DNA from: SIG607 sp045614505
GTDB taxonomy: Bacteria > Bacillota > Clostridia > Oscillospirales > Acutalibacteraceae
Assembly: GCA_045614505.1 (NCBI GenBank)
Contig: JAZLDA010000015.1
Location: forward strand, 1-16,475
Length of the DNA stretch: 16,475 bases
Direction: 5' to 3'
Positions 6,969 to 13,486 of the stretch are shown here, one piece after another. The notes below the pieces were generated by a model. That model had not been told where the DNA came from, ran no database searches, and was given only the letters and a program-made list of their open reading frames with translations. Each line of letters opens with the position of its first letter. The first letter of the stretch is position 1. A program made the translations under genes and the position numbers.

Positions 6969-8099
6969 ATGGTTTTTTCTCTTAATGAAAGTGTTTTAAA
7001 GGTTATAAACACAATAGAAAAAGCAGGCGGAGAGGCCTACATAGTGGGCGGCTGTGTCCGTGATATGTTGCTATCCCGCACTCCGGGAGATTTTGATATT
7101 ACCACCTCCCTGCCACCCGAAAAAATTATAACTCTCTTTAAAAAAACTGTTGCAACAGGACTTAAACACGGCACCGTAACGGTTATTATTAACCGAGAAA
7201 ATATCGAGGTGACGACCTATCGTACCGAAGGAGTTTACAGTGACAGCCGTCATCCCAATGAAGTGCATTTTGTAAGAAGCCTCACTGAAGACCTTTCCCG
7301 ACGAGATTTCACCGTTAACGCCATTGCCTATAACCCCAAAAACGGAATTGTTGACAAATTCGGCGGAATAGAAGACTTAAACAGCCGATTGCTGAGAACA
7401 GTGGGATACCCGACTAAAAGATTCAGCGAAGACGCTCTTCGCATTATGAGATTATTCCGTTTTGCCTGTCAATTGGATTTTTCCATTGATAAAGAAACCG
7501 AAAGAGCCGCACTCTCTCTTTCGGGCGAACTTAAAAACATAAGCCGTGAGCGTATTGCGGCAGAGCTGTTTAAAGCGCTTGTTTCCCCTCATCCCGAGAG
7601 GCTGTCTGCTTTGACCGAGACAGGAGCACTTACCTTTTGCGGCATAGAAAAAGGCAGTGTTTCTTCTGATATTGCCTCTCTCCCTCTGGACAGAGACATA
7701 CGCTTTTATAGATTCATATCCGATTTAAAAGGAAATCACATTGCAGTTTGCAAGGAACTTAAAACCGACAAAGCCCTGCAGTGCTTCTGCAGTGAAGTAG
7801 CTGAAATTCTCCCCCTTGTACCAAGAAACATTCCTGACTGCAAAAGGGCACTAAAGAATTACAGCCAAAAGGCAGTATATTCCGCTTTAGTGCTGGCAGG
7901 CGGCGACACAGGATTAATTTCACGAATTGAAGAAAGCAAGGAACCCTACAGAATCAAGGACTTGTGTATCTCAGGTGAAGATTTAAAGGAAATGGGAATA
8001 ACCGGAAAAGCTGTAGGTAGGTCTCTTGAACGACTTTTGGAAGCGGTTATTGAGCACCCCGAACTCAACACAAAAGAATCCCTTTCTGAACTGCTTTAA
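6969..8099 (+). CDS. cca: CCA tRNA nucleotidyltransferase
   Basis: A class II nucleotidyltransferase that adds or repairs the 3' CCA end of tRNAs without a nucleic-acid template. The protein has 376 residues. The head domain shows IVGGCVRDMLL (residues 25-35) and the catalytic DFD pair (Asp41, Asp43). Next come the RRDFTVNAIAY motif (111-121), then FGGIEDLNSRLLRTVG. The RFSEDALRIMRLFRFACQLDF motif selects the incoming nucleotide, and a neck/RNA-binding helix reads ISRERIAAELFKAL. The C-terminal third is poorly conserved, shorter than in many Clostridial homologues, and shows no clear HD phosphohydrolase motif. A strong GGAGGTG ribosome-binding site precedes the ATG. Since the tRNA-Thr in this window already encodes CCA, a repair role or action on other tRNAs is likely. 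A poly(A) polymerase activity cannot be excluded from sequence alone. Confidence 0.94.
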   Translation: MVFSLNESVLKVINTIEKAGGEAYIVGGCVRDMLLSRTPGDFDITTSLPPEKIITLFKKTVATGLKHGTVTVIINRENIEVTTYRTEGVYSDSRHPNEVHFVRSLTEDLSRRDFTVNAIAYNPKNGIVDKFGGIEDLNSRLLRTVGYPTKRFSEDALRIMRLFRFACQLDFSIDKETERAALSLSGELKNISRERIAAELFKALVSPHPERLSALTETGALTFCGIEKGSVSSDIASLPLDRDIRFYRFISDLKGNHIAVCKELKTDKALQCFCSEVAEILPLVPRNIPDCKRALKNYSQKAVYSALVLAGGDTGLISRIEESKEPYRIKDLCISGEDLKEMGITGKAVGRSLERLLEAVIEHPELNTKESLSELL

Positions 8100-8103
8100 A
8101 GTA

Positions 8104-8130
8104 ACAAAACCGACTTATTACCATAGAATG
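8104..8130 (+). promoter_or_regulatory. Possible sigma-K-like promoter of dpaAB inside the cca terminator
   Basis: AC at 8104-8105, a 16-base spacer and CATAGAATG (8122-8130) resemble the Bacillus sigma-K consensus (AC, 16-17 bases, CATA-N3-TA) with one mismatch at the last position. The implied transcription start, near 8137, falls in the terminator loop, so the transcript would carry only half the hairpin. Speculative. Confidence 0.25.
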
Positions 8131-8160
8131 TTAGTAGCAAACATTCTATGGTATTTTTTT
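8119..8160 (+). terminator. Intrinsic terminator of cca
   Basis: A perfect 14-base stem (8119-8132 with 8140-8153) closes a seven-base loop and is followed at once by seven T residues (8154-8160). It ends one base before the dpaA ribosome-binding site. Confidence 0.9.
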
Positions 8161-8171
8161 AGGTGATTTTT

Positions 8172-8981
8172 ATGCTGAAAATAATGATAGTCGGAAACGA
8201 CAGAAGAAGCAAAAAGGTTGCTCATATTTTAAAGGAACGCATTGCCGACGCTAAAATAACTCTTTTGGAAAATACTGAGCAATTGTCAGAAGGCTCAAAT
8301 GTATATTTACTCCCCATTCCCTTGAGCACCGACGGAATTTATATTAACAACACTTCCCTTTGCTGCAGGGTTGATAAGTTTCTCGGCAGTATTCCTAAAG
8401 ATGCACTTATTATATCGGCAGGACTCAGCGGTGAGGGAATTATAAATATGTCCGACCGAGATGATTTCGCCTACAAAAATGCTGTTCCCACAGCCGAAGG
8501 CGCTATAAAGCTTGCCATAGGCTCGAATGACAAAACACTGGCAGACAGTAATATACTCATAACCGGTTTCGGCAGAGTAGCAAAGTTACTTGCTCACCGT
8601 CTTTTCTCTTTTTCCGGGAACATTACCGTTGCAGTGAGAAAAGCGGGAGATATGGCGCTTATTGAGTCATTGGGAATGAAAGCTATTGCCATAGATACGC
8701 TTGCAGGACATTTAGGACGGTTTGACATAATTTTCAACACCGTACCGCAAAAAATATTTAACAACATAACTTTATCTGCAGCTAAAGAAGGCTCGGTATT
8801 CATAGAGCTTGCTTCTGCTCAGTCAGGCTTTGATACCGAAATTCTAAAGTCGTTACCCGTTGCCTACATCAATGCACCGGGGCTTCCCGGAAAGGTGGCA
8901 CCTGACACAGCTGGCGTAATAATGGCAGAGACAGTTATAAATATTTTAAAAGAAAATTACGGTTTAAGGGGATATTTATGA
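8172..8981 (+). CDS. dpaA: Dipicolinate synthase subunit A (DpaA/SpoVFA)
   Basis: This is the NAD(P)-binding subunit of dipicolinate synthase, which oxidises the dihydrodipicolinate-pathway intermediate in the mother cell to dipicolinic acid for the spore core. From the ATG at 8172 it has 269 residues, somewhat short for the family. An N-terminal alpha/beta domain is followed by the Rossmann dinucleotide loop ITGFGRVAKLLA, with GFGRVA at 132-137. The DpaA-specific GLPGKVAPDTAG (237-248) lies near the C-terminus. An in-frame GTG at 8163 is rejected because it overlaps the AGGTGA ribosome-binding site of the ATG. The stop overlaps the dpaB start by four bases, indicating translational coupling of the two subunits. 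No aspartate-pathway genes (asd, dapA, dapG) follow, unlike in Bacillus. A sporulation sigma factor is expected to control it. Confidence 0.94.
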   Translation: MLKIMIVGNDRRSKKVAHILKERIADAKITLLENTEQLSEGSNVYLLPIPLSTDGIYINNTSLCCRVDKFLGSIPKDALIISAGLSGEGIINMSDRDDFAYKNAVPTAEGAIKLAIGSNDKTLADSNILITGFGRVAKLLAHRLFSFSGNITVAVRKAGDMALIESLGMKAIAIDTLAGHLGRFDIIFNTVPQKIFNNITLSAAKEGSVFIELASAQSGFDTEILKSLPVAYINAPGLPGKVAPDTAGVIMAETVINILKENYGLRGYL

Positions 8982-9550
8982 AAGGATTAACAGCCGGATA
9001 TGCCATGTGCGGCTCTTTCTGTACAATATCTGACTCCCTGAGTGCGCTGAGAAAACTTGCAACGACAGGTATGAATATTATTCCTATAATGTCACCTGTT
9101 GTTTTTAGCACCGACACACGCTTCACAGAGCATTTATCCCTTCAGAAGGAAGTTCGCGAAATTACCGGAAACGATATTATACACACAATAGAAGGTGCAG
9201 AGCCAATAGGCCCTAAAAAACTTTTAGACATTCTTATAGTTGCTCCCTGCACCGGAAACACTATAGGAAAGCTCGCCAACGGAATAACCGACACATCGGT
9301 CACTATGGCGATAAAGGCACATCTCAGAAATCAACGGCCCGTTGTGCTTGCCATTGCAACAAACGATGCGCTGTCAGCATCGGCAAAAAATATAGGAACA
9401 CTGATGAATGTTAAAAATATATACTTTGTTCCCTTTTCACAAGACAACGCCATCTCTAAACCCACGTCAATGATTGCAGATTTTTCAAAAATCTGTGAAA
9501 CGGCAGAGGCGGCACTGAAAGGAATTCAGCTTCAGCCTCTGCTTGTGTAA
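8978..9550 (+). CDS. dpaB: Dipicolinate synthase subunit B (DpaB/SpoVFB), flavoprotein
   Basis: The second subunit of dipicolinate synthase is a 190-residue protein of the flavin-binding flavoprotein family (the Dfp/UbiX-like fold). Visible family segments are GYAMCGSFCTI at residues 5-15, the loop IIPIMSPVVFSTDTRF, the characteristic DILIVAPCTGNTIGKLANGITDTSVTMA, and the region RPVVLAIATNDALSASAKNI. Length is typical. Its ATG overlaps the dpaA TGA, so expression should be stoichiometric with DpaA. Together the two genes imply that the organism makes dipicolinic acid and forms heat-resistant endospores, rather than depending on EtfA as some clostridia do. No dedicated terminator follows; the next hairpin, at 9611-9645, is built for the oppositely oriented tRNA. 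Confidence 0.95.
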   Translation: MKGLTAGYAMCGSFCTISDSLSALRKLATTGMNIIPIMSPVVFSTDTRFTEHLSLQKEVREITGNDIIHTIEGAEPIGPKKLLDILIVAPCTGNTIGKLANGITDTSVTMAIKAHLRNQRPVVLAIATNDALSASAKNIGTLMNVKNIYFVPFSQDNAISKPTSMIADFSKICETAEAALKGIQLQPLLV

Positions 9551-9565
9551 CTGTGTTTTTTAGAA

Positions 9566-9598
9566 TTTGTTGACATTTTTCGACAAATATGATAAAAT
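9566..9598 (+). promoter_or_regulatory. Strong plus-strand promoter with an internal inverted repeat, antisense to tRNA-Thr
   Basis: A consensus TTGACA (9570-9575), a 17-base spacer ending in TGA, and TAAAAT (9593-9598) form a near-consensus extended -10 promoter. TTTGTTG (9566-9572) and CGACAAA (9581-9587) form an inverted repeat with six of seven matches between and across the -35, suggesting an operator. The only plus-strand gene downstream is the XRE regulator at 9783. Confidence 0.7.
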
Positions 9599-9610
9599 TA
9601 ATAAAAATCA

Positions 9611-9645
9611 AAAAAGAAAAGCCACATAAAGTGACTTTTCTTTTT
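9611..9645 (-). terminator. Terminator of tRNA-Thr
   Basis: A 15-base arm pairing (9611-9625 with 9631-9645) encloses a five-base loop. On the minus-strand RNA all positions pair, including one G-U. On the plus-strand RNA the same position is a C-A mismatch. The hairpin therefore appears tuned to terminate the tRNA transcript. It abuts the encoded CCA end. Confidence 0.8.
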
Positions 9646-9720
9646 GGTGCTGAAGATGGGATTCGAACCCACGACCTATTGATTACGAATCAATTGCGCT
9701 ACCAGCTACGCCACTTCAGC
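9645..9720 (-). tRNA. tRNA-Thr (anticodon CGT)
   Basis: Reading the reverse strand from 9720, a perfect seven-base acceptor stem (GCTGAAG with CTTCAGC) frames a complete cloverleaf. The D arm is GCGT/GCGC with a GG-containing loop, and the anticodon stem is ATTGA/TCAAT with loop TTCGTAA, giving anticodon CGT for ACG threonine codons. The variable region is AGGTC. The T arm is GTGGG/CCCAT with loop TTCGAAT. Discriminator A and an encoded CCA (9645-9647) follow. It is a single stand-alone gene with its own promoter and terminator. Confidence 0.97.
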
Positions 9721-9734
9721 TTATTTACCTTAGG

Positions 9735-9763
9735 ATTATACCAAGTTTTTATAAAATAGTCAA
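9735..9763 (-). promoter_or_regulatory. Sigma-A promoter of tRNA-Thr
   Basis: TTGACT (9758-9763), a 17-base spacer and a perfect TATAAT (9735-9740) on the reverse strand place the transcription start about eight bases before the mature 5' end of the tRNA. It ends 20 bases from the divergent XRE start codon. Confidence 0.88.
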
Positions 9764-9782
9764 GTGAGAATGGGGAGATTTT

Positions 9783-10187
9783 ATGTTGTATTTCGACGAA
9801 TTAAGCTTCAAGGATGAATTGAAAGTAAAAATTGTCTACTACCGAAAAAAAAGAGGACTGACTCAAAGCCAGGTTGCCGAAAAAATGGGAATAACCCGCA
9901 GCACTTACGCCTACGCCGAAACAAGGGCAGAAAGGCTGTCTCCCGATTTTTTAACAAAACTTGCAAAGGCTTTGGACGTCTCTCCCAATGTTTTTATTTA
10001 TGAAGATATAAATAAAGGCGATGGTGGGATAAAAAATCCCCCATCTCCTCCTATTGAACCTTTTGTGACAACAAACAAGGAACAGCGCACAATTATGATG
10101 CTTCGTTTGCTCCCTAAAAAGACCTTCGACTATTTTTATGAGGAAATTCGCAAAGAATACGAAAATATTATGAATTCAGACGATTAA
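9783..10187 (+). CDS. XRE-family helix-turn-helix transcriptional regulator
   Basis: A 134-residue DNA-binding protein. Residues 9-66 form a Cro/CI-type helix-turn-helix: VKIVYYRKKRGLTQSQVAEKM, then GITRSTYAYAETRAERLSPDFLTKLAKALDVSPNVFIY. A Pro-rich linker follows (NPPSPPIEP near 88), then a charged helical tail (EQRTIMMLRLLPKKTFDYFYEEIRKEYENIM) that may dimerise or sense a signal; it matches no effector domain I know. GGGGAG precedes the ATG at good spacing. The target is unknown. The immediate upstream region is occupied by the tRNA-Thr promoter on the opposite strand, and the only strong plus-strand promoter nearby (9570-9598) lies on the far side of the tRNA. Autoregulation through the inverted repeat in that promoter is possible but unproven. 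Confidence 0.9.
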   Translation: MLYFDELSFKDELKVKIVYYRKKRGLTQSQVAEKMGITRSTYAYAETRAERLSPDFLTKLAKALDVSPNVFIYEDINKGDGGIKNPPSPPIEPFVTTNKEQRTIMMLRLLPKKTFDYFYEEIRKEYENIMNSDD

Positions 10188-10216
10188 AAAAGATGTGGAA
10201 ATTCCACATCTTTTTT
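10186..10216. terminator. Bidirectional terminator between XRE and phosphatase genes
   Basis: A perfect 15-base inverted repeat (10186-10200 and 10202-10216) with one central base has A and T runs at the ends for both directions. The XRE stop codon overlaps its left edge. Confidence 0.9.
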
Positions 10217-10228
10217 ATATGCAAATTA

Positions 10229-10870
10229 CTATACATTCTTCGGAAGAGCAGTAGTAAGATTTAAAAGGAAATCATCTCTGCCGTAACAAATTTCGCTGAA
10301 TTTTCCGTTTTCAAAAACAGCCTCACTAATTGATGCATTGGTTGCCCAAGGCATATCCTTTATCTGCTCGGCAGAATATCCTCTGACAAAAGCAAAGAAG
10401 GTACGGATAGGTGTAGCGTGAGTGAAAACGGCAACGGTTTTGCCGTCATTTTCTTTTGCAATACGCTCTACTTCGGCTACTATCCTTTTTTGAAGCGAAG
10501 CAACGCTCTCTCCGTCATCGGGACAAGAAAGCCCGATATCAGAAAGCCACAGCCCGTAGGAGTCGGAAAATTCCTCTTTCAGCTCAGCAAACAAGCGGTT
10601 TTCCCACTTCCCAGCAAATATTTCACGAAGAGCTTCGGTCTTCACAGGGTCAATATTTTTTATGTCAGCCAGAGGCAGTGAAGTATGATATGCCCGTATA
10701 AGGTCGCTGGAATAAATCATATCTATTTTGCGCTCACTCAAAAATTTTCCCGTTAGCTCAGCCTGCTTGTACCCAAGAGGAGATAAATCAAAATCGGTAT
10801 GACCGAGATATGTATTTTTTAAATTTCCGATACTTTGCCCGTGACGGACAAATATTACAGTACAAGACAT
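10229..10870 (-). CDS. Histidine phosphatase family protein (phosphoglycerate-mutase-like)
   Basis: A 213-residue branch-1 histidine phosphatase. The phosphate-binding RHG motif (residues 9-11, with His10 as the phosphorylated histidine), Arg59 in SSDLIRA, the proton donor Glu83 in REIFAGKWE and the second catalytic His151 in FTHATPIRTF are all present, so it should be active. The family includes cofactor-dependent phosphoglycerate mutase, CobC-type alpha-ribazole phosphatase and many small phosphatases. At this length, without mutase-specific insertions and with no cobalamin genes nearby, the substrate cannot be named. The ribosome-binding site GGAG lies eight bases before the ATG. The gene is monocistronic, with its own consensus promoter and a shared terminator. 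Confidence 0.92.
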   Translation of the reverse strand: MSCTVIFVRHGQSIGNLKNTYLGHTDFDLSPLGYKQAELTGKFLSERKIDMIYSSDLIRAYHTSLPLADIKNIDPVKTEALREIFAGKWENRLFAELKEEFSDSYGLWLSDIGLSCPDDGESVASLQKRIVAEVERIAKENDGKTVAVFTHATPIRTFFAFVRGYSAEQIKDMPWATNASISEAVFENGKFSEICYGRDDFLLNLTTALPKNV

Positions 10871-10906
10871 TCTTTTTTCTCCACTTTCGTCATCAACACT
10901 ATCATT

Positions 10907-10935
10907 ATTATATAGTCAAATAAGAAGAATGTCAA
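10907..10935 (-). promoter_or_regulatory. Perfect-consensus sigma-A promoter of the histidine phosphatase gene
   Basis: On the reverse strand TTGACA (10930-10935), a 17-base spacer and TATAAT (10907-10912) match the sigma-A consensus at all twelve positions. The start is expected near 10900, giving a leader of about 30 bases. Confidence 0.9.
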
Positions 10936-10963
10936 ATTAAAAGCCGCTGGAAAACCAACGGCT
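10934..10963 (-). terminator. Terminator of the GntR/ABC operon
   Basis: A nine-base stem with one G-U pair (10942-10950 with 10955-10963) and an AAAA (TTTT) loop is followed on the minus strand by TTTTAATTT. The T tract runs into the -35 box of the next gene's promoter. Confidence 0.8.
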
Positions 10964-10973
10964 GATATAAATA

Positions 10974-11921
10974 TTAAAGAATAAGAGTCAGTATTACACC
11001 CAAAGCGGATAGTATCCATAAAGAAGAAGCACCCGTTAAAAAATACCAGTGTTTTTTAAGTGCCGCATTTTTGGAATTGGCAAATACGATACTCAAAACC
11101 AGCGGAACTGCGGGAAAAACAAAGCCGAAAAGTGCCGACAGTATCCAGAAGGTCACAGTAGCAGAAAAATCGTCATCGGCGTCAAGAAACATTTCTTCGT
11201 CCGCATAAACATATTCTTCTATTCGTGCCTTACTCGAATACTTAGCATCTTTTACGAATTTAACGGCAGCTTCGTCCAGCTTATATGCCGGCGCCATACC
11301 CCGTCTGTAGGAGAAAGCGCCGTAGGCATCAAAGTAGCTGTTATCAAGAGAATCGTAATCTATATAATAATATTCGTAGTTTATCTCATAAACAGCACCG
11401 CAATCATGAGCGATAGTCCCGGTTTCATCGAAACCACGTACCTCATAGACATAATCGCTCCCGATAGTGGTGACATCAAGCTCGGTTTTGTTTTCCTCTT
11501 TTATAAACATAGAGAAATCATCTTCGGAAAAATCAACTACCGTATTGCTCTCGTCGGGAAAAAACTGATAAAAGGAGAATTCTCCCGCTCTGAATTTATC
11601 AAGAATTTCCTTTCCCCTTTCGGTTACATATAATTCCTCTGAGTACTGGCACCTTACAATATCGTAGCTATTATTTACCGCAATATAGTCATAGAAGTAC
11701 TCATCATCTTGCATTTTTGTCTCATAAAGGTATACTTTTCCTTCAGGGCAATAAACAATATAATTGGCAATTTCATACTTTTCGTAAACTGTACTGCCGT
11801 GAGTCAATATATTACCATCCTCAGAAATAATCCAGTCAATTTCATCGGCAAAAGCAGTAATAGGGAGAATACTGAGTAAAAGAAGAATAATCACAAGAAA
11901 TACACTTAACAGTTTTTTCAT
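10974..11921 (-). CDS. Unrecognised secreted/membrane protein with two C-terminal membrane helices, last gene of the GntR/ABC operon
   Basis: I do not recognise this 315-residue protein. It begins with a typical signal peptide (MKKLLSVFLV, a long Leu/Ile core, and a likely cut after TAFA at about 25). About 225 residues rich in Tyr, Asp and Glu follow (for example YEINYEYYYIDYDSLDNSYFDAYGAF); these should lie outside the membrane. Two hydrophobic helices (about 256-281 and 292-315) are separated by a short basic stretch, NSKNAALKKH. Such a layout suits an extracytoplasmic domain tethered near the ABC permease, perhaps for sensing or substrate capture; this is inference from operon position. 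The GGAGGG ribosome-binding site overlaps the permease stop, so the gene is coupled to the transporter. Composition resembles the neighbours, with no sign of foreign origin. Confidence 0.88.
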   Translation of the reverse strand: MKKLLSVFLVIILLLLSILPITAFADEIDWIISEDGNILTHGSTVYEKYEIANYIVYCPEGKVYLYETKMQDDEYFYDYIAVNNSYDIVRCQYSEELYVTERGKEILDKFRAGEFSFYQFFPDESNTVVDFSEDDFSMFIKEENKTELDVTTIGSDYVYEVRGFDETGTIAHDCGAVYEINYEYYYIDYDSLDNSYFDAYGAFSYRRGMAPAYKLDEAAVKFVKDAKYSSKARIEEYVYADEEMFLDADDDFSATVTFWILSALFGFVFPAVPLVLSIVFANSKNAALKKHWYFLTGASSLWILSALGVILTLIL

Positions 11922-11936
11922 AATTCATTCTCCCTC

Positions 11937-12788
11937 CTATGACAAATTAAGCTTACGCTCAATACAGCCTCGAGTAATCGAGCCGAACAAAGCGCAGACG
12001 GTGGTCAGAATTCCTATAAATAAAAGGAAGATAAAGGCGAAAAACAAGAGCCATTCGTTATCGCTCAGCTGCGCACCGAATAAATGAGAAGTAGCGTCGG
12101 CCCATAAAGACATAGCTAAAATTGCGGGAATTATAAGCGCCGACATTCCGTAATTAAAGCCTACCAAAAGTCCTACGGTTGCCGCAACCTTATGCTTTTT
12201 CGCCATAGTTGCGCCAATAGTAATAAGCATATACAAGAGCAAAAGAGAAACAAGGGAACTCAGTAGCGAAATTACGGTTATTTCAAATACATATAGTATA
12301 AGCCAGCCGATATCTTCTTTCGGAACCTCTTGTAAAATCCCAAAAAACTCAACCACAAACTCGATAAAAGCATTAGCATATTGCGGCTGACTTGCAGGAA
12401 TGATTATCCCGGTAATAATTACCGAAATAATAATTACGGCAACGTTCATAAGAGATAAAACAAATCCGCTGAGTATTTTGGACAAAAACAATGTAGACCT
12501 TTTTACCGGCAAGGTAAAAGTAAGGTACCCCTCATCACTGAAAAAATTGTTATAAAACCTTACGGCGACTAGAACTGTTGTTAAAATAAGGATAGCAACA
12601 ATAGCGAAAAAGTAAGCGCCTTCCGCCGTATTCTCCCACAGATGATACCTGTCGGGGTCAAGATAATGAAGGTAGCGATTTCTATAACCGAAGCCTGCCA
12701 ATACAGAAAGACCGAGCACCGTAACGGCGGCTATCCACCAAATCTTAAAGACACTTAAAAAATCATATTTAAAGCATTTCCTTAGCAT
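11937..12788 (-). CDS. ABC transporter permease, ABC-2 type
   Basis: A 283-residue membrane protein with six predicted helices, near residues 17-35, 58-78, 103-131, 161-195, 202-230 and 245-270. The segment FFSDEGYLTFTLPVKRSTLFLSKIL (82-106) is typical of Firmicute ABC-2-like permeases in GntR/ABC operons. It should form the membrane pore with the ATPase encoded just upstream; its start codon overlaps the end of the ATPase gene by seven bases. A GGGAGGTG ribosome-binding site lies within the ATPase coding end. Only one permease is encoded, so a homodimer is likely unless the 315-aa protein contributes. Substrate unknown. The related ytr system of Bacillus responds to cell-wall antibiotics, but that cannot be transferred with confidence. 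Confidence 0.9.
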   Translation of the reverse strand: MLRKCFKYDFLSVFKIWWIAAVTVLGLSVLAGFGYRNRYLHYLDPDRYHLWENTAEGAYFFAIVAILILTTVLVAVRFYNNFFSDEGYLTFTLPVKRSTLFLSKILSGFVLSLMNVAVIIISVIITGIIIPASQPQYANAFIEFVVEFFGILQEVPKEDIGWLILYVFEITVISLLSSLVSLLLLYMLITIGATMAKKHKVAATVGLLVGFNYGMSALIIPAILAMSLWADATSHLFGAQLSDNEWLLFFAFIFLLFIGILTTVCALFGSITRGCIERKLNLS

Positions 12789-13486
12789 CTGAACACCTCC
12801 CTGAAAATCTGGTCAAGAGTCTTGCCGTACTGACTTCTTACGTCGTCAGCATTGCCTGCAAGGAAAATCTTTCCCTGCTGCATAAAGGCGAAATCGTCAA
12901 GCACAGGCTCAATATCTGAAATAAGGTGTGTTGTTATAATAACCGACGATTCTTCATTGTAGTTGCCGATTATAGTTCCTAAAATATAATCTCTTGCGGC
13001 AGGGTCAACACCGCCGATAGGCTCATCAAGCATATAAAGCTTTGCTCTTCTTGACATAACAAGTATAAGCTGAACCTTTTCTTTAGTTCCCTTTGAAAGG
13101 GTCTTTACCTGTGCCTTAGGGTCTATTCCTAAATCGCTAAGCATTTTTCTGGCAACCGTTTCATCAAAATCCTCGTAAAATTCTTTAAAGTATCCTATCA
13201 TTTCTTCAACACTCATTCTGCTGGTGAAATATGGACGTTCAGGCAGATAGGATATATATTTATTGGTTTCCTCGCTTCTTATCTTTCCACATACGGTAAT
13301 GCTGCCGCTGTCTGGAACTAGAAGACCTGCAATAAGCTTTAAAAGGGTTGATTTTCCGCAACCGTTAGGACCAAGAAGTCCCATAATCTTACCGGGAACA
13401 AGGGTAAGTCCCAAATTATTCAAAACGGGCTTTCCTGCGTTATAGCTCTTGCAGAGATTTTCACATACTATAATAGGCTTGCTCAC
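12782..13486 (-). CDS. ABC transporter ATP-binding protein (YtrB/BcrA-like)
   Basis: A 234-residue nucleotide-binding subunit. Walker A is GPNGCGKST (residues 39-47), the signature motif is LSKGTKEKVQ (130-139), Walker B is LYMLDEP (150-156, catalytic Glu155) and the switch His187 lies in TTHLISD. The Q-loop position reads YLPERPYF, with Glu in place of the usual Gln, as often seen in this exporter-like subgroup, and the signature has SKGT rather than SGGQ. It should hydrolyse ATP to drive the permease encoded next. The start is a GTG whose bases overlap the GntR stop by four (GTGA), with GAGG upstream; no better ATG exists, and MSKPIIVCENLCKSYN is a normal N-terminus. Confidence 0.95.
   Translation of the reverse strand: MSKPIIVCENLCKSYNAGKPVLNNLGLTLVPGKIMGLLGPNGCGKSTLLKLIAGLLVPDSGSITVCGKIRSEETNKYISYLPERPYFTSRMSVEEMIGYFKEFYEDFDETVARKMLSDLGIDPKAQVKTLSKGTKEKVQLILVMSRRAKLYMLDEPIGGVDPAARDYILGTIIGNYNEESSVIITTHLISDIEPVLDDFAFMQQGKIFLAGNADDVRSQYGKTLDQIFREVFRC

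Noticed and set aside
8119..8160. Riboswitch or leader element upstream of dpaA
   Set aside because: The structure is a simple long stem with a T run; no multi-helix aptamer or anti-terminator alternative is visible.
8163..8171. GTG start for dpaA three codons upstream
   Set aside because: It overlaps the AGGTGA ribosome-binding site of the ATG at 8172.
9645..9720. tRNA-Thr as an integration site for a mobile element, with the XRE gene as a remnant
   Set aside because: No integrase, no repeat of the tRNA 3' end and no change in composition. The XRE gene lies on the 5' side of the tRNA, not the usual 3' side for integration.
11049..11633. Plus-strand open frame of 194 codons opposite the 315-aa protein gene
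   Set aside because: The minus-strand frame has a signal peptide, membrane helices, a ribosome-binding site and operon coupling; the plus-strand translation has no coherent features.
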